Source of the DNA: Pterobdella sp. o SKG-2022
Lineage: Eukaryota; Annelida; Clitellata; Hirudinida; Piscicolidae
Assembly: GCA_964035795.1 (NCBI GenBank)
Contig: OZ038320.1
Span: 13,375,126-13,439,125 of the forward strand
Direction of reading: 5' to 3'
Length of the DNA stretch: 64,000 nucleotides
Part shown: piece by piece, positions 38,901-50,845 of the stretch
Position numbering within the stretch: the first letter of the stretch is position 1
How the letters are laid out: each line of letters begins with the position of its first letter
Made by a program: the position numbers and the translations under genes
The notes under the pieces: model-generated
The model's input: the letters and a program-made list of their open reading frames with translations, nothing else
The model's database searches: none
Told to the model about the DNA's origin: nothing

Positions 38901-41900
38901 TTTCATTTGAGTCACTTTCAGAACTTTTCATATCAACTTGAATGTCATTTCTGCGATATCTTTCCTTTTGATCTTTTTGGTAAAATTCACAAGGCTCCCA
39001 TTTAACGATCACAACATCGTCATATCTTTTTACGAGTGGATTGTCTGTTTTTGAAACTCGTACCTTTAAAAAAATTTAAATTAACAAAGGCAAATATTAT
39101 TTTAAACTCACTCTGTAGCCAATGAAAGCTCCCCTGATGAGCTCTATGGAAGTATCAACAGATTTCCACCACAATGAAGCTGATTCAGACGTGACGTTAA
39201 AAACTTGAAAACCATCCGGTCTGGTTAGTGGCTCTGAAACAAAGTATTATTTCAACTAATACCAAAAATTAATTTATATTTTCAAAATTCAATAGCTTGA
39301 AGCTCTAGTTTTTTTGAATTTGAAAAGAGTTACCAAGTTGTCTTGCATAAACAATTTTTTCTTCTTCGAATTCTAGTTCTCCTGCAGCATTTCCACTAGC
39401 AATTGAAATGATCCAAGGCTCCAAAAAGTAGGTTTGAACAGGAAGAGGCTCGAGAGTTATTGTGTGGTTGTTTTGTGCCAAATTATAGAGTTTTATTATA
39501 TGATAAAGATGCGTTATATCCGTTTGTTCTACGGTGTTTTTAAGTGAATGCTTGTTCTGGTTGAGTTTGTAATACTTGATTGCGTAGTAAAAATAAGGCC
39601 CGTTGATATCATCTACTGTCAGAGGTTCCCACGTCACTTTCAAGTTACCATTTAAACCACTGCCCCCACACAACTTACTCGGATTCCTTGAAGGCATATC
39701 AGCTGGAACATTACAAAGCTGATCTTTATTGGTGACTAGAGCTAATGAACTACTGCCAATTCGATTATGTGCTTCTAAAACGAAAGAGTAATTGTAAAAT
39801 GATTTCAGCTTTAGCATGATGGATTGCTGGTAGGCTGGTATTTTCAATGGCGTAAAGGTTGTTTGACTTTTAGAACAAAAAGTTTTCAAACACAACAATC
39901 TGGAAGCGTTATAATGAAGAAGAAAGTAGTTTACAGGCACATGGTTGGAGGAGCCAGAGTTCCAACTTATGGTTGTAGAAGCAAAAGTACATGGCTTCAG
40001 AAGTATATTGTAGGGTTTGTCTGGAACGTCTAAAAAAATCATAAAAATTTTCAAACGATAATAGTTTTTTCAAGACTTTTTCAACTACCTAACACATCCA
40101 CAAAAACTTGGGCCACAGCTGAATCAATCCCGTTAGAAGCAATGCATTCAACTTTGCCGTTGTGATCTACCGTTGTGACTACATCTTGCTTCCACACGCA
40201 TCTCAAAAGACGTCCTTGTGTTGGATTGTATTTGCATTCATGCAACACTTTTTCACTTTTAACGTGTTTCCATTTTATTCTTAGGTTGTTCATTTCTCTT
40301 TCATCAGTTGTGGCTTCACAATCTAGGCTGATTGAATTATTTCTTTCGACCTGTATATGCTTTGAAGGTTCTTTCAGCAACCAGTCAGTAACAATTCTGG
40401 TTCTTTCTGTAGGATAACATTACTACATCAATAAATGTTTTAAAACATTCAAACCATTTGCCAGATTTTAAACTTTACAATAATTGATAAAATAAATAAA
40501 ATAAGAAATTTTTTCAAAAGCCCACTAGTGACGACAATGCTGAAGAAAGCTATATCTTTTCCGAATTTGTTTTCAGCAACACAAGCCCACCCAGTACTCG
40601 AGTCCCTTAACTTCGCGTCCTGTGATAAAAAATGCTTTAAAGCTATTTTTTTTTGACATTGATAAACCTACTTTTATATTAAGGCTTTTTGTGCTTTCAT
40701 CTTTGAAATTGTATATGATTTCACTGTTTTTAATGGACGAAGGTACTCTCCATCTGACCACGGGTTTTGGCGCTCCCACGGCTTTGCAGACAACGGTCAC
40801 GGAGTGATCTTCAGCTACCTTTATCACTTCAGATGGAGCATGGGTGAAGGTGGGGGCATCAGCTGTCAAAGGTAGTCATTTTATATATTTCGGTTTCAAA
40901 CTAATGGTAGATGATTATTACCTTTCACAGTGAGCACTATGTTGTTGGTTATGCACGCATGCACGTTACAGGCCATGCATTGGAAAACACAACTATCACT
41001 TTTTGTAAGGTTATAGATGATTAGAATGCTCTTGCTGTTCTCGTTTTCATTGCTTTTAGCTACAACGACAAACTTATTCGATGAAGCGTCTGTAGGTGTT
41101 TTATCTGATGTTTGAAAATTATCTTCATTTTTATAAGTATCTTATATGTTTTTTCTCAAACTAACCGACTGCTATAGAGTTTCTAAGCCAGGTGATGTTG
41201 GGCTGAGGTAATCCAGCAACGACACATGGCAAAGTTATGTGTGGTGTTTCTTCATCTGTTACAAAATTGTTCATCTTCGACATCCAATAAGGCCTGCCTA
41301 ATTCAAATAATTTAAATCTTGTAAAATCTGTGCTATTCAAAAGGTTTTTACTAATTCAGTGTAATTGAAAATCCTGAAAAGCCACTATCAATTAAAAATT
41401 TATTTTTCGAAAAAGTTTTCTTCATAATAACAAACTTTCAACATCGATTTTGAATTCTTTTTGTTGCTTTTCGCTAGAAACTCTTTTGCCATCAGTATCA
41501 GAAAATTCGACCTCATTGCTAGCCTTACAGACATATGTCCCTTGGTTTGCATGTTGAATTTCTTCAATTACTAACTCACTTCCTTGAGACAAAAATCCTA
41601 ACCCCGAAGATGACTTTTTGAACCATGATACTTTTGGTGTAGGACTGAAATTTAAAAAATAATTCAATTTTTTATAGTTTTAAATACTTGTTTAGAAAAA
41701 CTCACTATCCAGCATAAATGCACTTAAGCCTAAGCAGATCTTCTCTGAGAACCTTGTGGTAGTCCTCAGAACTCCATAGTAGCTGCAATTTCCATTTTCG
41801 CCGAAAGTAAAATGGATCTAAAATAAACATCAATTTTATAATTGGTTAAAAACTTTCAAGACCATTCTAACCGACAACATTGGTTTCAATGGTATGGTCA

Positions 41901-43823
41901 GGACCATTGATATGTGTCCTCAAAACACTGTTGTAGGCCTTGCATGAGTACACAACAGAGGCAGATGTTAAAGGTGGAATATCGAGCGCGGTTGGTGAAA
42001 AAGATAATGAAAGAGGTTTTGATTCATTCTGTGTAGAAGCAGAGCGTGGATCTTTCATTTCAGCAGCTTGAGTGGTTTTTGATGGCGTGTGATGACTAGT
42101 GAAATGATTGGCTGTCTTCAATAAAGGAGCTGTATAATAGATGTCTTCCAAGAATACATTCGTAATATAAAGACGGCCTGGTGAGATACGAAAACAATTA
42201 ATTACGAAACTCAAAAAATCAATTATAACCTTGGTCGTCCACTTGAACTCGGTCGTTACTTTCCACGTCTGTGTTTCTCAGTCGACCACTCTTATCACGT
42301 GATCGTACGCTCCAATAAACTACGGCTTTTGGCCAACTCTTAGTTACTAGGCAACGCATGATAACATAATTTCCGCTTGCTTTCAGACGATGGATGAGCA
42401 TTTCCGGCCAATTGATTGATGGTCTCACAATGTCTGTGTGTTGTCGTGTTGTTGTGTCACTTGGTCAACATTCATTGAGATCTCTTGTTGAGTGAGTCAT
42501 TCCACATATTGTCAACATAAAATTCAAGTTGAACAGAGTTTTTTTTCAAATGAATATAAATTGATGAATAAGATGATTATGCCTAGACGACTGATGAGTG
42601 CAACGTTTATAGAATAAAATAATCAACGGGCATTCATTTGAATGGAATCATTCAAAAAAAATTTTTAAAATAAAATAAGTTCTTTATTAAAATTCAACTT
42701 AATTGAAACTCACACGCCATTTTCAAGATGACTGGCTCACCCACGTAAACTCCACTGGCACCAATAGCTTTACATTGGTAACTAGCCTGAGTGCTCAAGT
42801 TGCCACTATGAATAACCAATGTTCCGTTTTTTGACAGCACTTGGACACCAGTTTGCGAAACAACTTCAAAACTTTCAAGGTTCTGAACTTCTCTTTTGTT
42901 TTGATTTGATTTGTTGTTTGACCCTTCATTTGATGCTGGTTGATAAGTGGTTGAATGCTGGGAGACTGTAGAAAGTTTTGCATTGTTATTTGATGATAAT
43001 CCAAAAATATTTGAAGACTTTAATAAAATATTTGAAGTGTCTTTAACAAAAAAGCTCAAAGAATCTGTCAATAAACTATTGGTCTCAGTTTTTTGTGGTT
43101 TCGGGGTTTTGATTTTAGATCTGATATTTTGATTTAGTGTAGGTATTTTATTGGTTGAAATTAAATTCTCTTCAAAAATAGGATTTTTATTGGCAATCAA
43201 TTTTTTAAGTAATTCATTCACTACTACTATAGTGGCATTATGAGAGATGGGAGTGGTGTGGGTAGTGGTCAAGACTTGTTTAGTCGGCACTTCAGTCACT
43301 TCTTGAGGGAAATATTTATAAAAATTATTTTCTATCACATCACTTTTAGGAGTTGTCATAACAGAGTTTTTCTCGTTTTTTGTTGAATCTGTGACTATAT
43401 TTTCAGTTTTTTCGCCAATGTAATGCTCGTTTGATGCGGAATTTTGATTTATTTTTGTGTTTCCAAAATTTTTGGATTCATCAATGTTATGAAGGTTTTT
43501 GTAATTTTTTTGCTTTTTTGCACTGTCAGCATTGGTGCCTTCATCAAACAAAACAACCCCGTCTTTCAACCATACGTATCTGCAATTAAAAATCAAATCT
43601 ACAACATTTATAAATATCTTTTATAATAATTCTTTTTGATAATTATTACTTAATGATATCCTAATAACTGAATGTTTTGAAATTGTAGTAATTGCCACTA
43701 AGGACCTTACAAACCTGCTAGGATACTTGGAGGTGATGGCACAAGGCAGACTGATGCGATCGTGCTGTATAAAGGTGATCACTTTCCTGTGGAGAGCTTC
43801 TGTCTCCTCTCCTGCTATCAATG
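35945..43823 (-). CDS. L1CAM/neuroglian-family cell adhesion receptor (5' incomplete)
   Basis: A type I adhesion receptor for axon guidance and neuron contact. Predicted exons: 43823-43715, 43579-42714, 42433-42230, 42177-41872, 41817-41706, 41644-41436, 41297-41166, 41104-40922, 40862-40672, 40619-40526, 40406-40089, 40029-39334, 39233-39112, 39063-38724, 38550-38260, 38209-38075, 37995-37711, 37539-37375, 37315-37240, 37178-36772, 36609-35945; about 1,970 codons, phases closing throughout. Six Ig domains (for example GTYVCKASNEV; VVAGLPQPNITWLRN in Ig4) are followed by five FN3 domains (ISWMPPRQVNGVLKGYY in the fourth) and one TM segment (ALVLLLIFLFVIIILAMILI). The cytoplasmic part carries DGSFIGLYA, the ankyrin-binding FIGQY region of the L1 family. 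Oddities: a ~200-residue Ser/Thr/Asn-rich insertion in Ig1, and a 220-residue tail after FIGLY. The signal-peptide exon was not found; it should lie above 43823. Confidence 0.88.
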
Positions 43824-46161
43824 CTGATAAAAAGCATTATTGAAATTACTAAAAAATTTTTTAATATGTAATTGTTTGAGGCTTATATTAAATAACGTTT
43901 CATGATAGTGAAACTAAATCCCTGAAGTTGATGGTCGGCTAACTTATTTTTTATTACAAGCCTTATTTTGATCGTGAAAAACGTAGTTTTTAAATAATTA
44001 TGGAAATAAGTTGAAATCTTATAATAGTTTAATTTTTTCGATAATATATTTTTTTATATTCAAAATGTTTCCAACAGGGTTTTCAAATGACTCACATGTG
44101 AGTGGTCTCAAAATGAGAATGGCCAACCAAACGAAATCTTTCATTTTTTCACACAACCTAGGTAACAGTTTATATTTATACAGATGCTTGTATAGTCATT
44201 CAACTCTTATAATTGCAACTTCATAAGTTACATTCGGTATATATATATAAGGGTACAAAACTATGTCTGAAGAACTTCCAGTCAATATATAGGATTTCTG
44301 GTGGGGTTGGATATTTTTTAACTTTTTTAGGTTGAGCATTCTATTTAAATATTTATGTGCCTTCCAAATAAAAAAGCTTTCCATTAATTGAGCGGATTTG
44401 GTTATACAGTGTTTTCCTTTTCATGCCATGTTCTGTATGATACCTATTAATTTCGATGAAAGTTTTCGTTTCAGTTGCGATTTGAGCTGTTTTTCAGCTT
44501 TATACATGAGTTTAAGGCTATATTTGTGAATGGAATGAAAAATGTAATAAGCCCTTTATATAGCGCTTTTTCATGGTATTCAAGAGCGCTTAAGGCAGTG
44601 TCTTGAAATGGACTTGCAGGGGCGGACTGTTCCACCATGCATCCGGAATTTTTAGTAAAGTTTAATTTTTATCCCTGTTCAATTAAATGTAGATGCTTTC
44701 GTGAAAATTTTTTTAAAAAGAGGTTTTTAGGTCTTCCTTCTTTCTCGTCTAGATTAGAAATTGGCAATTGCGGAGTCTAGTAGAATATTGAAAAAATATA
44801 TTTGTTTTAGGCACTTGAATGAAAACAACATAACCCTCATCAGAATGCTATAATCCATGCTTTTTCGTAGATTTAGAAAGAAGTTGTTATAAATTGGATA
44901 AGTTTATAATGAAGAAAGGTGTTAAGCGCCATGTGAGTCCTGTTGAATCTAGTACCTTGAGCTGCAAGTTCATCTGCAAAAAACACAGACCAAATCTAAT
45001 TTCTTCGAATTTTTAAATATTTAATCTGTCTGATTTAGTTTTGTTCATGCTTGAAAATGTTACTTGGTTAACGGAAAGCTTTGTATCTCAATAAAATTTA
45101 TTTGTGTTCCTAAATATACTCGTTTGATTGTGGGTAATGCAAAATCACCAGTTTTTTCTTTTGAGTATTTTTTCACCTATTTTCTATATGCCTAATCCCT
45201 CATTTTGCTTATTGCATTATTTATCTAATCAGTTCTCACATTGCGTACATAAAAATTTTTTCAATAACAACACAATAGCTGTATTCATAATTTCAAAAAA
45301 AAAGTCCGGCCCTAGATAAATTTAATTTATTAATTATGCCACAATTACAATACAACATATTGATGGGTTATTAGGTTTTAATAAAATAGTTTTCCATTAT
45401 TTACAACCATGCCACGTTTAAATTTACGGAAAAAATGCCGCAATATCCATAAAAATCCATTCGATAACAGGGATAAATGCGTTCACAGGCACACGTAAGG
45501 CCGAAGTTAAAAGATTGACAATTTAAAAAATAAACTATGTGTTTGTTTTTCATGCAAAAATATACGATCATTCAATATCGAATACAATTTGATAAAATTA
45601 ATGCTTATTTTTTGATGAATCGTTGCAGGCATTTGAGTCCTTAAGTGGTGTTTCAGATCAATCAAGCCAATTAGATAAGAAGATAATAATGGTGAATAAA
45701 TAAGATTAACGGAGTTACTTTAAAAATAGACCATCACAACAGTTATTTAATGAAGTAAGTCAGACTTCAAAAGTCAATCATGTTAAAAAATTTTGAAACC
45801 AAATGACAAAATGCCCATTCATAAATTCAACTTAATATACATTTCAACCATAGCATAGTTTAAAAATTTGAAATTTTTAGTAATCAAAATTCAAGTACTT
45901 CAAAACAACAAATACATGAAATATTCGAAGCAGAGAGACTTGGTCAATTTGGCATCTCAACAACACGTTATTAATTATCCTACAAAGCTTCAAACAGTAT
46001 CAATTTCTTTTAATCCTATAAGATTTTTTACTAGTTCATTAATTATAGTTAAAAACAATTAAAATTTGTCATGAATGAACTAAAGCTGAAGAATAAACTT
46101 TATAAGACCACAAAGACATACAAGTCTACATAAAGAACGTATCAACAAGATCTCTTCCAAA
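43824..46161. other. Interval between L1CAM-like gene and CBL 3' end
   Basis: It should hold the missing signal-peptide exon(s) of the minus-strand adhesion receptor, but I could not pick one with confidence. Repeat A copy 4 lies at 45047-45150. The remaining frames are short and show no family resemblance. Confidence 0.5.
45047..45150 (+). repeat. Dispersed repeat A, copy 4
   Basis: Contains ATGCTTGAAAATGTTACTTG, GGAAAGCTTTGTATCTCAAT, then AAATATACTCGTTTGATTGT and a diverged GGGTAATGCAAAATCACC. Order and orientation match copies 1 and 3. Confidence 0.6.
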
Positions 46162-49100
46162 TCATTCGGATTTTTTCCCCGAGTAGAACTCCACCAATAT
46201 TTGCCTGGCTTTTCCAACATCGCCATCAACAATCTTGAGTGCCTTGATCACTTTGTTGTTAGGGAAGCCTTCTTCTTCCAATATGCTCGCATTGTTTTCC
46301 CCTGTCGTTTCTGTGTTTTTAGAGTAGTTATATCTAAGTGAGGTCACATTTATAATGAAACTTTAAAAATCGAGCGTGCAGAGTTTGTTTATGAAAAAAA
46401 ATATAATAAAATACTGTTTGTGCCATCTGGTAAACTTGAACTTACTGACAAGGTATAACGTTTTGTTCAAATGGATGAACACAAAATGGCTATGAAAGCT
46501 GAGTTGAGCACTAAAATAAATATAAAAATGGAAATATAATGTTGAATAGTATAAGAATAATGAGGGACTTTTTAGAATGATGTTTTCACTGTTCATCTCA
46601 CTGCTTGAAGGAGCAGCATCCGAACACACTTCCTTGACACTGTAGCATGACATTAACAAATGAAATGTATTCATTCAGTTTTTATAACAGGATTATTGTG
46701 GATTTTATTTCACAAAAAAAAAATTTTTTACACTTTCTGTTTATATAATATAACAAAATTTTCTTAATTGATTTGACGCGACTTTTACATTCCTTGTTTT
46801 AATAAGCAGTAATTTACTTTATTTTTGGTGATTTTTCTTTGTCGGAATCATCTGATGCAGATACATCTTTTGGTTTATCTTTCCCAACTGATCCAGGCTT
46901 CATATTATGTTTGGAGTTGCCTTCAGTATCATCCGTTGTTGAAGGATTGTTTCCAGCTTTTAGAGACGAAGCATCTGGGTTTTTAATGATTTCTTAATGT
47001 CATGATTTTATAGCTATTCGTGTTTTTATTCTTTTAAACTTTTAATTCAAAAAGCTTATAAAAATTTATTTTATAGTGATTAAACAATGTAATTGAATCG
47101 GACGAGAGCGCCTCAGTTGCTTGCCTTGACGCTATACAAATTGACCATTATTATTATTATTATTATTAATAACCTGCAATTATATTCAAGTAAATATAAC
47201 TTGCAAACATAAAAATATGTCATTTTATTTTTCCAACATTTGTGTTTTTACTTGATAAGGTGAGTTCAAGTTAAGAAAAGCTTCGTGGATTTAAATAATA
47301 TTCAAAATGTTTGCATTTCGAACACGAGTGTTAATATTTTTGGAAGAATTTCGGAAGCTTCTCATTATCCAGTAATATTTTATTAAATTAATGTTCTATA
47401 TTAATTTCAAAAGATTATTTTTTTAATTGTTAAAAATATGATTAAATTCTTATTAAAACTCTTTAATTGGTTTACTTTTAATGGTGATAGTTCGATTCAA
47501 ACTACGCAATCTCTTTGAAAACAAGTTGATTCTGACCTTTAACAGTGGAGGTTGAAGCTTCAGATGAATAAGAGTTTTTTTCAGATTTCTTTACATCTTA
47601 AAACATATGAATATGATTAAAATTAGAACTGATGGTTATAGTTGACAAACCAAATATACGCATCGAGTCGAGTTTCTTGTGTCCAGGTGTTGGTGGCAGA
47701 TCTTTCCTGTTGTGCATTTGTATGTTTTAAAATAGACCTTCTTACGGGTTCCACGTCCTATAGGATAATCTTTGCGGCCAATTAGATAACTCTCCAGCGA
47801 AATAAATAATTCTTGGAAAAATTTTTTACGATACATTTTTTAGTGGTCACTAAAACTATTTACTTTGAGAATAAATGGTTCAGTTGGTCGTAAAGATTAT
47901 TTAATACTTAGGAATTGAAACTAAATACAATTGTTGTTATTAAACAAAAAAAAAATGTTAAATAAACTCTCAAATGACCTGGTAGTTTTGGGAGATGAAA
48001 TTGGTTTATTTCTGAGCGGGAGGGGCGGAACAAAAGACGATTTTGGTCTGAGATTTGACGAACCAGGAGTTAATCTCATTCTTACTATATCCTCCTACAA
48101 ATAGAAAACAATCAAATCTAAATCTTTACTTAATTATTACCAAAAGCAAAAATTGAAGTCAAAATAACGAATCTAACCGTATTAGAAGCTCCAATTCTGA
48201 GAGAACTCCTACATGCACTCACGTCCTTCCCCTCCTTCATACTTCGACTTTTTTTATCCTTTCTGTCCATCAAACTAGATCGCTTCCCATCAAGCTGGTC
48301 ATCGGTGTTTTTCTTCATTATCCCATTGAACCGTCGCAACAATAATTCTTCATCTTCAGAGTTTTTCTTTATGTCATCGCTTGCACTTCTCAAGGTTTTC
48401 TTGCATTCTTTTGCATCATTGTCTGTCTCTTCCTCAGTTATATCACTTGATTCTTCATACAGATTTATGATCTCATCGATGTTGTTATCAGATTTATTGT
48501 TCAAATTATAATCATTCTCGGCATTTTCTTCATTTTCCTTTTTGTTTTCATCAAACGGATCGACCACAACAGACTCAGTCCCTTTGATCTCCCCCCTGCA
48601 AAAGGGACATCCAGATCCATTGGTGTCCTTCAAATAAACCATTTATAAGAATTTCATACACCACATGTCCTTTGCAGAATAATCAAAACTTTCGTTTAAG
48701 TTATTAAAAGGTGTTTAAATGAGAGAAGTAATGTTATTGAGCTGATTTACCTGCCAATGAATGAGACACCTGGTGCACAGTAGATGTCCACAAGGCTCGA
48801 TTCGAACGTCCTTTTAATGTTGTAACATAAACCGTTTGTGATATTAATTTAACATTAAATTTAGTTATTAAGCTATGAGTGAGTAAAATTATAAAAATTA
48901 TCATTTGTAATAAACTTATCGATTGTCATTAATAACCTTGTTGTTTTCGGCACAGATCTTGCAAAGTTGGAAGGTAGACCCCATTTCACAATACAACTCA
49001 TACATCTCTTCAGTTACCTGAAAACAATAAGATTTATTATGAAAAGAAAATAATATTTTTGAAATACATGCAATAATTTTAAATGGTTGAAACCTCAATA

Positions 49101-50802
49101 TGGTCACTTGTACTGTCGTCTGCAAGGCATGAAATATCGTGGTTGATGTCTCGCCCGTTCGGATATTTGTAACTGAACAAAATCCAAGTAATCATTATTA
49201 AATATCACTTTTACATGCAGATTAGGCCCTAAGTATTTCGTAATTGATACTTACAATCCTTCCTTCTCGCCATCAAGCAAAGCCTGTCCTAGAGATTTGT
49301 TTTGAGGGATGGTCTGGTATATCTTGCCCTCACTCGTGACATATCCAATGGCCCACTGACCTAACTTAGTACAACTTGGTCGAAAAACATAACTGTGGAT
49401 TATGAAATGAATATTTCATTAACAAACAAAAACTTGAATTTTTGAACAGAACTATGTCCGGGCCAACCACTGATATGAAAATGGTGCAATGGTGTTGATT
49501 CATAGAAGAAAATCTGTATTAAAAAGCACCTTCCAGGCTTGTGCATGAAGTTGTTGAGTCTGTTGGTGACATCCTCATACGTCATGAAGTCCATGAAGGC
49601 GGGATGACTAACAGCTAAGGTGTTCCAGTTTCGAAGCAAGTTCTTCCACGGTTGAAACAACCTTTGAATATGAAATGAACTGATGTGTTCAAGTTATGAG
49701 CTATATTAGAAGTATGAATATAGCTAGAAGCGATTCATTTGATGCCAAATTATGCAAAAAATTTTTCGTAAGATCTACTTACATTTTCAAGTATATTTTA
49801 AAATCTATTTTGATTTGAATGAATCGTGATATGGTTTCATTTCAATTAACAAATTTATCCTTAATTTTTTTCCTTAAAAGTTTCTCTACAAATTTAAATA
49901 TAAGTTTGAAGAATATTATATGAAAAATAATTCTTCAAAAAAACGTATACTAAATTAATTCAATTTCATTTAATGAAACAAGAAAACACAGCGGTTATTA
50001 TATAGTAGTCATGTAATAGTCTTATATTAACCTTTGAAGATATTAAAATTTAATAATATGTTCTAATGATTTTGATACAAAGTTGAAGTTGAAATGGCGT
50101 TCGATGGTTGGAGACAAGGCTAATTACTTAATAAGCTTCTAACCCACTTCAGTAATAGATGGTACTTATCCGATATAATTATCTTTAAACGCTTAATTAT
50201 ATAGAGCATGTGCTAAGCGTTTTTTAAAAAATTTTATGTATTTTAAATTTTTAAACACTAGTTAATCATTAAAAATTATTATAGATTTGGTATTGTCCTG
50301 GGCATGACATTAAACTGCACCGAAGATAGCGTCTCTAAACTGAGGCTGCTTTTTTGTTATAACTTGGATAACAGTAGACTTCAGTAGCAGATATCAACAA
50401 ACTGATATTCAGGTATCGTTGTCATTTGGCTTGGCGGATCTTGTGTTGGATAATTTCAAGTTAGACGTTAGCTCGGACTGGCAGTCTATAAAAATTTGTC
50501 CCAAACAAAATAACCTTTTTTATACATCACTCTTTTGTAGTATCAATAATCTAGGCCGACCACTGTCAACTCCAGTTACAAAATTTGATTATTGAAAAAT
50601 CATTTTCAGAAGAATTTTTGAAAAACCAAAAAGTTTCGATTTTGAATTACTAAACGCGTACTTTTTGTTCCACTTGATCACGTAACTATCTATACAATTA
50701 AAATTAACTTTCGAAAGAAGCTTTAACCAAAAATTACCTTGCAAGAGATGATTATGCATAAAATATTTGAAATTTTGTTTAGATTAAACATGAGCATTTA
50801 AA

Positions 50803-50845
<43 letters not shown>

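Noticed and set aside
46363..46674. Candidate extra CBL exon ([18 protein letters not shown]) at about 46632-46569
   Set aside because: Its phase does not fit the upstream exon, while direct splicing 46818 to 46333 does. It may be an alternative exon but cannot be supported.
47639..47836. 66-codon minus-strand frame starting [11 protein letters not shown]
   Set aside because: The strongly supported CBL exon 47706-47651 ([18 protein letters not shown]) lies in another frame of the same DNA and closes phase with both neighbours, so this frame is a shadow.
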